Part shown: one piece after another, positions 8,715 through 18,406 of the stretch | Layout of the letters: every line of letters starts with the position of its first letter | Numbering within the stretch: the first letter of the stretch is position 1 | NCBI GenBank assembly: GCA_947174945.1 | Contig: CAMWKZ010000024.1 | Coordinates: 1 to 38,869, forward strand | From: an uncultured Prevotellaceae bacterium | GTDB lineage: Bacteria; Bacteroidota; Bacteroidia; Bacteroidales; Bacteroidaceae | Direction of reading: 5' to 3' | DNA: 38,869 nucleotides | The notes under the pieces: model-generated | What the model was told of the DNA's origin: nothing | The model's input: the letters and a program-made list of their open reading frames with translations, nothing else | The model's database searches: none | Translations under genes and position numbers: made by a program

Positions 8715-11618
8715 TTAATATCCGAAAACATCTTCTAACGTCAGGCGACGGATGGGCGCAATGCGCTCCAGCGATGGAACATCCAGCTCCTTCTCATCGC
8801 CAAGGATGACGTAGCGGTAAGGCTTGCGGGCTATCTGCTGCTGCTCGAAGCGCACGATGTCCTGCAACGTCAGGCGTTGCACGTCGCGGTAGATTTTCTC
8901 GTTGAGGTCGTAGTCCAGGCCCAGCTTCTTCATAGTCAGGTAGCTGTAGAGCACGCTGAGCTTCTGGACGCGCTGCGAAGCCAGCTGCTTGACAACGGCG
9001 TCCTTGGCAATCTGGAAGGCTGTCTCCGACTGCGGGATGGTATCGAGTATCTGGTGGAACTGGCGCACGCAGTCCATCATCTTGTCGTTCTGGGTGATGA
9101 TGTGGGTGAAGAAGCTCTCCTTCTCACCCTTCTTGCTCGGACGAGCATAGTAAGCAGAGGCATTGTAGGCCAAGCCACGGGCCTCGCGCATCTCTTGGAA
9201 CACGATGCCGTTCATGCCGCCGCCAAAGTATTCGTTGAACAGGGTGATGATGCCAGCCTCGTCGGGGTTGAAGTCACGACCCTCGTTGTTATACATACGC
9301 ATATAGATATTCTTGGCATCGTAGGGGGCGAGCCATACTTCGTTCTGCGGGGTCTGCTCCTTGGTATAAGGCTGTCCCTGAGGAACGGCAGCCAAGTGCT
9401 TGGGTGTCTTGTGCAGCTTGGTGACTGCGGAGGAGAGCTGCTTCTCGGTCATCGGGCCATAGTACAGCACTGTGTGCTCCATCGTGCCGAGGTTCTTCAG
9501 CAGGTCGAGCAACTGCTGCGGGTCGGCATTGCGCAACTGCTCGGCACTCATCATGTGACGGCTGGGATTGTAGGGGCCATAGACACCATACTGATACAGG
9601 TAGTTAAAGCAGGTGCGCTGGTTCTTCTTAGCATCATCGCGGTCTTTGAGCACAAGGTCTACATACTGTGAGTACGACTGCTGGTCGGCCTTGGCATGAT
9701 GCAGGATGTGCTCTACCAGCTTCAGGGCAGCCTCCATGTTCTCGCTCAGTCCCGACAGCGAGATGCTTACATTGTCGCTGTTGACATTCACGCTATAGTT
9801 ACAAGCTAACTTATAGAACTGCTGCTTGATGTCGGCAGCCGTCATCTGGTCAGTGCCTACATAGTCCAAGTAGTCGGAGGCAACGCCGTAGCGGTTGTCA
9901 TCCTCTTGTCCGAAGTCATAGCGGAACACAAGGTTAAAGAGCTGATTGTCCACGTTCTTCTTATAAAGCAAGGGTAATCCCTTCTTCACGTTGCCCACTG
10001 TCAGGTCGCGCTGATAGTCAAGGAACTGCGGCTGGATAGGCTCTACCTGTGCGTTCTGAATATCACGCACGAACTGGCTCATCTGGTCGCGGTTGGTGGG
10101 GATAGGCGTAATGGCAGGCTTGTCTATCTTCTTCTGCAATGTATCAACCCCTTGCTTCTTGAATATAGTAGCATAGCCATCGGTGAAGAAACGGTTGGCA
10201 AAGTCTACAATATCCTGCTTCGTGAACTTGGCAATACGGTCAAGCTGACCCGTATGTTGCTGCCACGACTCGCCATTGATAAAGGCATTCATGTGCTGGC
10301 GCACCCGCCACTGGTTGTTGTCGAGCGCACGCTGATAGCTCAATTTCTTGTTGTTGATGACGGAAGGAAGCAGGTCGTCGGAGAAGTTACCCTTCTTCAG
10401 ATTGTCAATCTCGGCCAACATCAGTGAGCGTACATCCTCCAGCGACTGGCCGGGCTTGGGCATTCCCATCAGAAGGAATGTGGAGTAGTCCTGCAACGCC
10501 TGCACACCGCCACCGGCATACTGTACCTTCATCGGTTGGTTCAGGTTCAGGTCGAAGATGCCTGCCTTGCCATTGTTGAGGATGTCTTCAATGACTTCCA
10601 GCGTATCGCACTGCAAGTCGCTGGCCTTCTTAGCTAACCAGCCGAGCCAAACCTGCTCTGCCTGCTGTCCGATAACGGTTGTATCGGTGGGAGCGGTTAA
10701 AGGATGCTGCTCTGGGAATACGGGCTGCGACACATCGGCAGCGGGCTTCCATTGCCCGAAATAACGTTCAATAATGGCTACGGTCTGGTCGGGGTCAAAG
10801 TCGCCAGCCATACAGATGGCCACGTTATTAGGCACATACCACTTGCGGAAGTAGTTCTTGATATTCGTTATCGAGGGGTTCTTCAGATGCTCCTGTGTGC
10901 CGATAGTGGTCTGCATACCATAGGGATGCGTGGGTGTCAGCTTCTTTCCCAGCGCACTGAATAGCTTGTCGCCGTCATCGGTCAGGTACATATTATATTC
11001 CTCGTAGACGGCTTCCAACTCCGTATGGAAGCCACGAATCACCATGTTCTGAAAGCGGTCGGCCTGTATCTTGGCCCAGTTTTCTATCTCATTCGATGGG
11101 ATGTCCTCTACATAACAGGTGACATCATTCGAGGTGAAGGCGTTAGTGCCCTGCGCGCCAATGGCTGCCATTAGTTTATCATACTCATTGGGAATGAAGT
11201 ACTGGGCTGCTACCTGCGATACGCTGTCAATCTCATGGTAGGCCTGACGACGGGCTTCGGGGTCTGTCAACTTGCGGTAAGCCTCATAGCGCTGCTCTAT
11301 CTCATCAAGTAACGGAGCCTCAGCCGTAGGATTGTTTGTGCCAAACAGCTTTGTGCCCTTAAACATCAAGTGCTCTAAGTAGTGAGCCAGTCCAGTGGTC
11401 TCAGCAGGGTCGTTCTTCGAACCAGTGCGCACTGCAATATAGGTCTGAATGCGTGGCTTGTCCTTGTTAACGGACAGGTACACCCGTAGACCATTGTCTA
11501 ACGTATAGATACGGGTCTTTGTCAGGTCGCCCTCAACCGTCTGGTACTGATAGTCCTTAGCCTGTGCGCTCAAACCCAACGCCAACAGGCAGGCAGTCAT
11601 AAAAGTCTTAATCTTCAT
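8715..11618 (-). CDS. Periplasmic M16 family zinc peptidase
   Basis: This is a 967-aa pitrilysin/insulinase-type protease. Residues 1-20 (MKIKTF...LSAQA) form a signal peptide, placing it in the periplasm. The inverted zinc motif HYLEH lies at 79-83, with the expected distal acidic segment ELEAVYEEYN near 200-209. A second M16-like half (about 500-967) lacks HxxEH and carries the M16_C features, including FNEYFGGGMNGIVFQEMREARGLAY-like sequence, as in two-lobed members that close round peptides. The start overlaps the end of the DUF4954 gene by 11 bp. It likely degrades peptides in the envelope, but no specific substrate can be inferred. Confidence 0.93.
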   Translation of the reverse strand: MKIKTFMTACLLALGLSAQAKDYQYQTVEGDLTKTRIYTLDNGLRVYLSVNKDKPRIQTYIAVRTGSKNDPAETTGLAHYLEHLMFKGTKLFGTNNPTAEAPLLDEIEQRYEAYRKLTDPEARRQAYHEIDSVSQVAAQYFIPNEYDKLMAAIGAQGTNAFTSNDVTCYVEDIPSNEIENWAKIQADRFQNMVIRGFHTELEAVYEEYNMYLTDDGDKLFSALGKKLTPTHPYGMQTTIGTQEHLKNPSITNIKNYFRKWYVPNNVAICMAGDFDPDQTVAIIERYFGQWKPAADVSQPVFPEQHPLTAPTDTTVIGQQAEQVWLGWLAKKASDLQCDTLEVIEDILNNGKAGIFDLNLNQPMKVQYAGGGVQALQDYSTFLLMGMPKPGQSLEDVRSLMLAEIDNLKKGNFSDDLLPSVINNKKLSYQRALDNNQWRVRQHMNAFINGESWQQHTGQLDRIAKFTKQDIVDFANRFFTDGYATIFKKQGVDTLQKKIDKPAITPIPTNRDQMSQFVRDIQNAQVEPIQPQFLDYQRDLTVGNVKKGLPLLYKKNVDNQLFNLVFRYDFGQEDDNRYGVASDYLDYVGTDQMTAADIKQQFYKLACNYSVNVNSDNVSISLSGLSENMEAALKLVEHILHHAKADQQSYSQYVDLVLKDRDDAKKNQRTCFNYLYQYGVYGPYNPSRHMMSAEQLRNADPQQLLDLLKNLGTMEHTVLYYGPMTEKQLSSAVTKLHKTPKHLAAVPQGQPYTKEQTPQNEVWLAPYDAKNIYMRMYNNEGRDFNPDEAGIITLFNEYFGGGMNGIVFQEMREARGLAYNASAYYARPSKKGEKESFFTHIITQNDKMMDCVRQFHQILDTIPQSETAFQIAKDAVVKQLASQRVQKLSVLYSYLTMKKLGLDYDLNEKIYRDVQRLTLQDIVRFEQQQIARKPYRYVILGDEKELDVPSLERIAPIRRLTLEDVFGY

Positions 11619-13461
11619 AATCTATTTCGTGGTCTAATTTCGATATAAAGTCATCAAATACATCTTGTTCTACATCGCCCATTGCAAACTCCTTTTCGGC
11701 ATCCTTGCGAATCTCGGCAATCCAAGCACGGCGAGCACGAACATAATCCTCGCGAATGCGTTGCATGGATGCCTCCGTCAGTTCCTCCAGACCATAGTAG
11801 TCAAGAATGAGCTTATAGGTCCATGCCCACTGATACTCCCGATAGTGGTTGTTGATGTCGTTGAAGCGGTCAAGCACCTCGCGAATACTTTCAATGGTGC
11901 CACTCTTAATGTCGTCAAGCAAACGTTGCTCTTCAGAAGCTGGCAACAGCAAACCAGACAGGTCACTCCAGTCTCCCTCGCCCACCGTAGAAGTCGGCTT
12001 GCCAAGGAAACCTCCCTTAACAGCTCGCTTCAGCACAGCACCCATATAGATGCGCAAGGCTATATCATAATACTTAATGCCCTTACGCAATGATGATGCG
12101 TTAATAATATATTCGTGGTAGTTGTAACTTGACACGTTATCACCGCCAGCCTGACGCAGGGCCTCCAATATCTTCTTGCCCTGCACGATTTCACCAACGG
12201 TAAAGGGCGACAACCAGTCAAAGTTGATGATGCTCTTCCGGCTTGAGCCTGCACGCTTATCACGCTTGGGCCACTTCTTAATGTCACGATACAGACCAAC
12301 GGTAGTAATATTACGCCCTGGCACAATATACATGGTATCACCATAGGCCAGCAGATAAGCAAACGGCAGGCAACGCATATCGGGATGGTTCATCAGCTTG
12401 CCGAAGCAAACGGAGAATGCTCCAATCTTAGCCGGCATCAACACGTATGCACCCGAAGCCGTCTTTGTACCACGCTCCAGCGTTCCATAGTGCAGAGGGC
12501 CCATCTTATAGGCGTGGTTGGAGAAATTCGTGTTCGAACCAGCATTGTAGAACGAGAACTCACCGCCTATAAGCAGACTTGACTTGTGATGAGAGGCCGA
12601 GAAAGGTCCACAGAAGGCTGCACACGCCTCACCATTGGCCATATAAGAATTAGCAAAGAACACACTGGCTTCAGCAGTAAACCCATTGGTTATCTGACAA
12701 GCCTCACCTACAAAGCAGTCCTGCATCTTTACTGAGTTCGTAATAGAGCAGCCATCGGAAATGATAGAGTTCTCACAGATGACACCCGTTCCAATGTAAA
12801 CGCTGGCATCCTTAGAACTTAGAATCGTACAATCACTTAGACACGAGGCTCCGTTGATTTCGCAGTCATCCTTGATTACCGTGTTGGTAATCTCTTTCGA
12901 GTTGATGATTTTCACACCATTACCAATAGTACCCTGCTTGGGCTGCGTGAAGCGTATCTCCTCGTTCACCAACCGAGTCAGTATATCCTTCAGCTGCTTA
13001 TCCTTGAAATACTTCACCATAAAAGCAGCCAGTTGCGAGTTCAGGTCATGGAACAAAATAACGTTACCGTCACCCATCTCGTTGAGCACACTCACTAAAT
13101 GCCCCTCGCCATACGTAGCTCCCTCAGTGGTCTCCATCGTAGAGATATTCGATATATAGCAATCGTCGCCAATAGTATAGTTGTTGATAAAGTTGCCCAC
13201 CTTTTCAATCAGGCAGTTGTCACCCACCGTCACGTTACGCAGAGTGGCATCGTTAATACCTGCGTGCTTGGTAAAGCCTTTGGTTACCTCCACCTGTTTC
13301 TCAAACTTACCCAGACGGATGTTGCCATAAAAAACGACGCGATGGAAGCCATAAGGCGAGAACGCCTCATCCACCATCACATTATCCCAACTCTCTGCCC
13401 AGCAGCTATTACTCTCAAGTACATTGATTTCCTCTTCTCTCAGTTGCCTATAATTCCTCAT
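11608..13461 (-). CDS. DUF4954 left-handed beta-helix protein
   Basis: This 617-aa protein belongs to DUF4954, found mainly in Bacteroidetes and spirochaetes and of unknown function. Residues about 60-300 carry hexapeptide-like turns (VGDNCLIEKVGNF, IGTGVICENSII, SDGCSITNSVKM), the hallmark of a left-handed beta-helix as in sugar-nucleotide acyltransferases and nucleotidyltransferase tails. The C-terminal third is helical and charged. There is no signal peptide, so it should be cytoplasmic. A sugar-nucleotide or acyl-transfer role is possible from the fold, but no catalytic residues are evident to me. It lies 16 bp downstream of hflX and overlaps the M16 gene. Confidence 0.85.
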   Translation of the reverse strand: MRNYRQLREEEINVLESNSCWAESWDNVMVDEAFSPYGFHRVVFYGNIRLGKFEKQVEVTKGFTKHAGINDATLRNVTVGDNCLIEKVGNFINNYTIGDDCYISNISTMETTEGATYGEGHLVSVLNEMGDGNVILFHDLNSQLAAFMVKYFKDKQLKDILTRLVNEEIRFTQPKQGTIGNGVKIINSKEITNTVIKDDCEINGASCLSDCTILSSKDASVYIGTGVICENSIISDGCSITNSVKMQDCFVGEACQITNGFTAEASVFFANSYMANGEACAAFCGPFSASHHKSSLLIGGEFSFYNAGSNTNFSNHAYKMGPLHYGTLERGTKTASGAYVLMPAKIGAFSVCFGKLMNHPDMRCLPFAYLLAYGDTMYIVPGRNITTVGLYRDIKKWPKRDKRAGSSRKSIINFDWLSPFTVGEIVQGKKILEALRQAGGDNVSSYNYHEYIINASSLRKGIKYYDIALRIYMGAVLKRAVKGGFLGKPTSTVGEGDWSDLSGLLLPASEEQRLLDDIKSGTIESIREVLDRFNDINNHYREYQWAWTYKLILDYYGLEELTEASMQRIREDYVRARRAWIAEIRKDAEKEFAMGDVEQDVFDDFISKLDHEIDYED

Positions 13462-13477
13462 AAATTATTGTATTTAG

Positions 13478-14749
13478 TTATTCATCAATGGTATATAAGA
13501 AGTCGTTGTAGGGATATTTCTGCACATGCAGCTCTCTGACTTTCCGATAAAGCACCTCACGCAACTCGTCAACGTTCTGTTTCTCGCGAGCCGAGATAAA
13601 CAGGCAATCACCCTGTTGTTTAGCCATCCATGTACGTTTCAGCTCATCAAGCGAGATATTCTCACGAGTGGGTGCCGTCAGGTCGTCTTCTTCTTGTGGC
13701 GTCCATGTATAGGCATCTATTTTGTTAAATACCAGCATAGAAGGTTTATCAGAGCACCCAAGGTCAGCCAGTGTCTTCTCAACAACACTGATTTGTTCTT
13801 CAAAATCAGGATGTGAGATGTCCACCACATGCACCAACAGGTCAGCTTCACGTACCTCATCAAGAGTCGACTTAAACGAGTCTACCAAATCGGTAGGTAG
13901 TTTGCGAATGAATCCCACTGTATCAGCCAACAGGAAAGGCAGGTTATCAATCACCATCTTGCGCACCGTCGTGTCCAGGGTAGCAAAGAGTTTGTTTTCA
14001 GCAAACACATCGCTTTTGGCCAATAGGTTCATCATTGTCGATTTACCAACGTTGGTATAGCCCACCAGAGCAACACGAATCAATCGACCTCGATTCTTGC
14101 GCTGAGTAGTCTTCTGTTTGTCAATCTCCACCAAACGTTGCTTCAACAAGGTAATGCGCTGCAAGATAATACGACGGTCCATCTCTAACTGGGTTTCGCC
14201 TGGTCCGCGCAAGCCTACTGAACCTTTTCCACCACCCGAACCAGAGCCGCCTCCTTGTCGTTCCAAGTGAGTCCACAAGCGTTGCAAACGAGGTAGCATA
14301 TAACGATGCTGCGCCAACTCTACTTGTGTCTTAGCCTCAGCAGTCTGGGCACGCATAGCAAAAATATCAAGGATAAGCGAAGTGCGGTCCAATATCTTTA
14401 CCTTCAGTTCTGCTTCAATATTGCGAAGCTGCTTGGCCGACAATTCATCGTCAAAGATGACCATACCCACAGGCTGGGTCTCGCCCGTCTCATCATCATC
14501 GGCAGCCTCATCCTGTTGTTTAATATATTGCCTGATTTCTTCAAGTTTTCCCTTTCCGACATAGGTCACCTGACTGGGTCCCTGCACCTTTTGGGTAAAG
14601 CGTTTTACGGTGACAGCTCCAGCCGTATCAGCCAGAAACTCTAGCTCATCAAGATATTCTTTTGTTTTGGCCTCGTCCTGCTGCTGCGTAATCAATCCTA
14701 CCAGGACGGCAGTCTCAGCCTTAACCTCAGAGATGACAAATTCCTTCAT
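13478..14749 (-). CDS. hflX: Ribosome-associated GTPase HflX
   Basis: HflX binds the 50S subunit and splits stalled or hibernating 70S ribosomes, often after heat stress. The 423-aa product has the N-terminal HflX domain with a glycine-rich linker (GGGSGSGGGKGSVGLRGPGE), then a TrmE-Era-type G domain. G1 GYTNVGKST is at about 229-237, G3 is DTVGF and G4 is NKID. The acidic DDDE insert near residue 85 is a variable loop. The frame stays open to an ATG at 14779, but the -7 promoter element (14769-14776) lies inside that extension, so the ATG at 14749 (MKEFVISEV) is chosen. It is the first gene of a likely five-gene unit running to 5597. Confidence 0.95.
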   Translation of the reverse strand: MKEFVISEVKAETAVLVGLITQQQDEAKTKEYLDELEFLADTAGAVTVKRFTQKVQGPSQVTYVGKGKLEEIRQYIKQQDEAADDDETGETQPVGMVIFDDELSAKQLRNIEAELKVKILDRTSLILDIFAMRAQTAEAKTQVELAQHRYMLPRLQRLWTHLERQGGGSGSGGGKGSVGLRGPGETQLEMDRRIILQRITLLKQRLVEIDKQKTTQRKNRGRLIRVALVGYTNVGKSTMMNLLAKSDVFAENKLFATLDTTVRKMVIDNLPFLLADTVGFIRKLPTDLVDSFKSTLDEVREADLLVHVVDISHPDFEEQISVVEKTLADLGCSDKPSMLVFNKIDAYTWTPQEEDDLTAPTRENISLDELKRTWMAKQQGDCLFISAREKQNVDELREVLYRKVRELHVQKYPYNDFLYTIDE

Positions 14750-14768
14750 ATAATTATAAATATGGTTG

Positions 14769-14776
14769 CAAAGATA
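14769..14776 (-). promoter_or_regulatory. hflX promoter -7 element
   Basis: CAAAGATA on the plus strand reads TATCTTTG on the minus strand, the Bacteroidetes -7 consensus, 19 bases before the chosen hflX start. The matching -33 element is weak. Confidence 0.7.
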
Positions 14777-14818
14777 CAAAAAATATCCGTTCCCCGTTCA
14801 TGTTTCATAATTATTTTA

Positions 14819-14826
14819 TACCTTTG
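14819..14826 (+). promoter_or_regulatory. nagB promoter -7 element
   Basis: TACCTTTG lies 37 bases before the nagB ATG. The region expected to hold the -33 element (GTTC around 14796-14799) is only a weak match. This promoter is divergent from that of hflX. Confidence 0.75.
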
Positions 14827-14863
14827 CAACGCAATATAGATACAACTTTAATATTTAAAACTT

Positions 14864-15658
14864 ATGAGAGTAATTATCGAAGCCGACTATCAGAAAATGT
14901 CGCAATGGGCTGCCGAGCACGTCATTGAGCGCATCAATGCTTTCCAGCCAACCAAAGAGAAGCCGTTTGTACTGGGACTGCCCACAGGCTCCTCACCTGA
15001 GGGAATGTATGCTTGCCTTGTAAAAGCTAACAAGGAAGGTCGTGTGTCGTTTAAGAATGTGCTGACATTCAACATGGATGAGTATGTAGGACTGCCCGAA
15101 TCACATCCAGAGAGCTACCATTCATTCATGGCTCGCAACCTGTTTGACCATATTGACTGTCCGAAAGAGAATATCCATATCCTGAACGGCAACGCTGAAG
15201 ACTTAGCTGCCGAATGTGCCCATTACGAGGAAATGATTCGCGAGGCTGGCGGCATCGACCTGTTTATCGGTGGTATTGGCCCCGACGGTCACATTGCCTT
15301 TAACGAGCCTTACTCTTCGCTGACCTCACGCACTCGTGTAAAAACCCTGACAACAGATACTATCATCGCTAACTCACGCTTCTTCGACAACGATGTCAAC
15401 AAGGTGCCCAAACTGGCACTGACTGTAGGCGTAGGCACCGTGATGGATGCCCGCGAGGTAATGATTCTGGTCAATGGCCATCATAAGGCACGTGCTATGA
15501 AGGCAGCTGTAGAGGGTGCCGTAACGCATGAATGGACAATCTCTGCCCTGCAGATGCACCAGCACGGCATTATCGTAGCCGACGAGCCTGCTACTGACGA
15601 GCTGAAAGTGGCTACCTATAAATACTTCAAGGACATTGAGAAAGACAACCTGCTATAA
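14864..15658 (+). CDS. nagB: Glucosamine-6-phosphate deaminase
   Basis: This 264-aa cytoplasmic enzyme converts glucosamine 6-phosphate to fructose 6-phosphate and ammonia, the last step of amino-sugar catabolism. The catalytic residues sit at the same numbers as in E. coli NagB: Asp72 (NMDEYVGL), Asp141, His143 and Glu148 ([11 protein letters not shown]). The phosphate-binding GLPTGSSP is at 38-45. The length matches the family. It has its own promoter and terminator and no nagA or hexosaminidase beside it, so it seems to be a single-gene unit. Confidence 0.97.
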   Translation: MRVIIEADYQKMSQWAAEHVIERINAFQPTKEKPFVLGLPTGSSPEGMYACLVKANKEGRVSFKNVLTFNMDEYVGLPESHPESYHSFMARNLFDHIDCPKENIHILNGNAEDLAAECAHYEEMIREAGGIDLFIGGIGPDGHIAFNEPYSSLTSRTRVKTLTTDTIIANSRFFDNDVNKVPKLALTVGVGTVMDAREVMILVNGHHKARAMKAAVEGAVTHEWTISALQMHQHGIIVADEPATDELKVATYKYFKDIEKDNLL

Positions 15659-15676
15659 CAAAAATAGTAGAGAAAG

Positions 15677-15716
15677 AAAAGTTGCGCTTTCCTTTGTAGG
15701 GAAGCGCAACTTTTTT
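15677..15716. terminator. Bidirectional terminator shared by nagB and dnaA
   Basis: AAAAGTTGCGCTTTCC (15677-15692) pairs with 15699-15714 (one G-T pair) around a 6-nt loop and is followed by six Ts at 15711-15716. Read on the other strand, the 5' arm ends in AAAA, giving a T tail there too. The dnaA stop codon overlaps the T tract, so both convergent genes end here. Confidence 0.9.
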
Positions 15717-17124
15717 ATTTCTTTAGCTTAAAGGAATTCTCAATACTGGTCACCTCAGCCACGAATGACTTATCAAACTTCAAGCGCTGTTCAATGGTGG
15801 TGCAACTATGGATGACCGTTGAATGGTCTCGCCCACCAATCAGCTGTCCTATTCGCGAAGCGGGCATTTTAGTGTATTTCTGAGCGAGATACATCGACAG
15901 TTGGCGCACCAACACATAGTCGCGCTTACGACTACGGCTAAACACATGCTGCTGGCTCACTCCGTAATGGTCGCACACTTTATCCAGAATATCGTCAACC
16001 GTCAGCGGCTTGTTGTCTATCTTTACAGCACGCTTGATGATACGTTCGGCCAGCCGCATATCAATATTGGAGTTATACACCACGCTGTAAGCTAACAGCG
16101 AGTTGATGACACCCTCCAAGTCACGTACACTGCCATTGGCCGTTTCCGCAATAAACTGGATGACATTCTCCGGAATCTTCAGACCATCGCGACGGCACTT
16201 TGCTGTCAGGATGTCCTTACAAAGCTGCACGTTAGGCTGTTCCAACTCTGCAATCAATCCGCAAGAGAAACGTGTCAGCAGACGGTCTTTCATGCCCTGC
16301 AAGTCAACAGGAGGACGGTCAGAAGCCAAAATAATTTGCTTGCCGTTACGGAACAAGTGGTTAAAGATATGGAAGAATGTGTCAAGTGTCTTAGAAGCCG
16401 TGGCCCACTCCTGTATATCGTCCACTATCAGCACGTCAATGGTCTGATAAAACTGGATGAAGTCATTGACAGTATTCTGACGGACGGCATCAGTAAATTG
16501 CACCTGAAATAGGCGAGCTGATACGTAGAGTACACGCTTCTGAGGGTAAAGCTCCTTACAGCGAATACCAATGGCGTTAATCAGATGGGTCTTGCCACAG
16601 CCTGAGGGGCCAAACACAAAGAAAGGATTGAACGTCGACTTGCCCGGATGCTCCGCAATAGAGAGTCCCACCGTACGAGGCAGTTTGTTGGAGTCACCCT
16701 CAATGAAACTCTGGAATGTCTTGTGAGTGTCCAGCTGAGGATTCAGTTCCTGTGGAACAGCTGCATCCAACATCGTAGGAGCCTTGTTGGCCCGCTGAGA
16801 GGCTGGTACCAAGTCAATACCGACAGCTTCTTCAGCCTCTACATCCTGCGAAAGCCCATGCTGCTTGTCAGTAACGACACGATAGGTCAACTGCACACTT
16901 TGTCCAAAGCAACGAGTCAGAACCTTGCTCAACAGTCCCACATAGTACTGCTCCAAATACTCATACACGTACATACTCGGTACTTGTACAAGAAGCGTCC
17001 GACTATCGTCATTATACTGTTCAAAGACGATAGGCTCGAACCATGTTCTATATTGCTGCTCTGTGACGTTCTCCCTAATCAGATGAAGGCAGTCATCCCA
17101 AAGCGCCTTTGGATTGTTGACCAT
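15715..17124 (-). CDS. dnaA: Chromosomal replication initiator DnaA
   Basis: DnaA binds DnaA boxes at oriC and, as an ATP-bound filament, melts the origin. The 469-aa product has domain I (about 1-85), a linker (about 86-130), and the AAA+ domain III with Walker A GPSGCGKT at 172-179 and Walker B VLIVDDIQ at 231-238. The helix-turn-helix domain IV ends with the signature GGRDHSTVIHSCTTI. Length is normal. It is transcribed alone from the promoter at 17184-17215. The usual gene neighbours dnaN and recF are absent here, as is common in Bacteroidetes, and no cluster of DnaA boxes was found beside it. Confidence 0.98.
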   Translation of the reverse strand: MVNNPKALWDDCLHLIRENVTEQQYRTWFEPIVFEQYNDDSRTLLVQVPSMYVYEYLEQYYVGLLSKVLTRCFGQSVQLTYRVVTDKQHGLSQDVEAEEAVGIDLVPASQRANKAPTMLDAAVPQELNPQLDTHKTFQSFIEGDSNKLPRTVGLSIAEHPGKSTFNPFFVFGPSGCGKTHLINAIGIRCKELYPQKRVLYVSARLFQVQFTDAVRQNTVNDFIQFYQTIDVLIVDDIQEWATASKTLDTFFHIFNHLFRNGKQIILASDRPPVDLQGMKDRLLTRFSCGLIAELEQPNVQLCKDILTAKCRRDGLKIPENVIQFIAETANGSVRDLEGVINSLLAYSVVYNSNIDMRLAERIIKRAVKIDNKPLTVDDILDKVCDHYGVSQQHVFSRSRKRDYVLVRQLSMYLAQKYTKMPASRIGQLIGGRDHSTVIHSCTTIEQRLKFDKSFVAEVTSIENSFKLKK

Positions 17125-17183
17125 GCGGCGTTACTTAATTAATTATAAAGACAGAATTGGGTCTTGTTTATTGTTTTCGATTG

Positions 17184-17215
17184 CAAAGGTCGCTATTTTT
17201 TCTTAAACCTGCAAA
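17184..17215 (-). promoter_or_regulatory. dnaA promoter
   Basis: On the minus strand, TTTG (17212-17215), a 20-bp spacer and GACCTTTG (17184-17191) fit the Bacteroidetes promoter with one mismatch (GA for TA). The leader to the dnaA ATG would be about 50 bases. Confidence 0.65.
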
Positions 17216-17494
17216 TCTGCCTTTTTTACCAAAAAGCATCGGAAACAACGTAACGCTCTTATTCTTTGTACTTTAAGACCGCCTTTCCCTGTTTGGCAGA
17301 AGCAATTCGTTTGCAAGATTGAAACCACCTGACTACCAGCTCATTGAAAAGTAACAGCACACCACATGACTTTTGTGCGTTGGATATTTCCCAACACTTG
17401 TGAAGGATTGAAATATCAGGCAGTTGGGAGAGCTCTGTAGAACATTCTTCCCAAGTTCGAACTATTTAGACGAATTAAAAATTGAGTCCCTATT
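17216..17494. other. Gene-free stretch between the MCE gene and dnaA promoter
   Basis: No gene of recognisable family was found in this stretch. GATATTTC (17383-17390) and GAAATATC (17410-17417) form an 8-bp inverted repeat, and an alternative pairing joins CCCAAC (17390-17395) with GTTGGG (17423-17428). These may end the nrdJ-folB-amidase-MCE transcript, but there is no T tract. No DnaA-box consensus (TTATCCACA) was seen. Confidence 0.4.
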
Positions 17495-18397
17495 CTATTT
17501 ATCTTTCTTGCCAAACACAGAAAAATGGACGTAACGCTTGGGGTGTGCCTTGAGGTCAATCAGCAGCGAATCGGCTGAAGCAGCCGTTGCACTGAGGTTG
17601 TTATACAACGAGGCATCGCGCATAAGCAGTCCCAGCGTGCCCTCGTTGCTATTCAATTTCTGAGTCATCTGCTCTACGTTGGCCAATGTCTGGTTGACCT
17701 GAGCCGTCATCGTTGCTACGTCAATAGCAGCCAGCTGAGCTGTCAACTGCTGAGTGTTATCCAGCACGCAGTTGGTCTTCTTCATCATGGCAGGCATATC
17801 CTTGTTCAACTGAGACGACAAAGTTCGCAACTCGGCACTGGTGACATTAAGACTGCTGGTCATGCCCTCCACATTGTGCAGCGTATTGCGCAATGCAGGG
17901 TCGGCCAACAACATATTCAGACTGGCCATAATGGAGTCGAGCTTGGGCAGCATACTCTCCAAAGCCGGAATCATGCCTCCCACCTTGCTCATCACTCCCT
18001 GCTCAGGAGCTCCAGTGATGGTGTCACCTTTCTCAAGCATATTAACGGGGTCGTCAGAGAGGATGATGTTAATCTTGATATTACCCAGCAGGTCGCTGGC
18101 CAGCTCGGCACGTGAGCCACGCGGAATACGCATCTGCTTGTCAAGTCCCAGTTCAGCCACGATACTCCCCTGCGGATTGTAGTCATAGTTGAGCGACTTG
18201 ACAACACCCACACGATAGCCGTTGGCATAGACGGGCGATGATGCAGAAAGTCCGCTGACATCGCTGAATGTCACATAATAAGAGTCGTCACTGGAAAAGA
18301 CATCAAGCCCCTTCAGGAACTGCAATCCATAGAACAACACTACGATGCCCAGTATGGCCACCAATGCTATTTTCACTTCTTTCGTAAAGAATTTCAT
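17495..18397 (-). CDS. MCE/MlaD family lipid-transport protein
   Basis: This 300-aa protein has one N-terminal membrane anchor (residues about 10-28), then an MCE domain (about 38-115, YYVTFSDVSGLSASSPVYANG...). A long helical C-terminal region (about 135-285) is rich in Leu, Thr and Gln, consistent with a coiled or tube-forming segment. MCE proteins bind and shuttle phospholipids between the inner and outer membranes, together with an MlaE/MlaF-type ABC transporter, which is not encoded here. It lies 9 bp after the amidase gene, an arrangement that suggests coupled envelope maintenance. Confidence 0.88.
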   Translation of the reverse strand: MKFFTKEVKIALVAILGIVVLFYGLQFLKGLDVFSSDDSYYVTFSDVSGLSASSPVYANGYRVGVVKSLNYDYNPQGSIVAELGLDKQMRIPRGSRAELASDLLGNIKINIILSDDPVNMLEKGDTITGAPEQGVMSKVGGMIPALESMLPKLDSIMASLNMLLADPALRNTLHNVEGMTSSLNVTSAELRTLSSQLNKDMPAMMKKTNCVLDNTQQLTAQLAAIDVATMTAQVNQTLANVEQMTQKLNSNEGTLGLLMRDASLYNNLSATAASADSLLIDLKAHPKRYVHFSVFGKKDK

Positions 18398-18406
18398 ATC
18401 TCGTTA

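Noticed and set aside
14750..14779. Earlier hflX start (10 extra residues)
   Set aside because: The -7 promoter element TATCTTTG lies inside this stretch, so it is not in the transcript.
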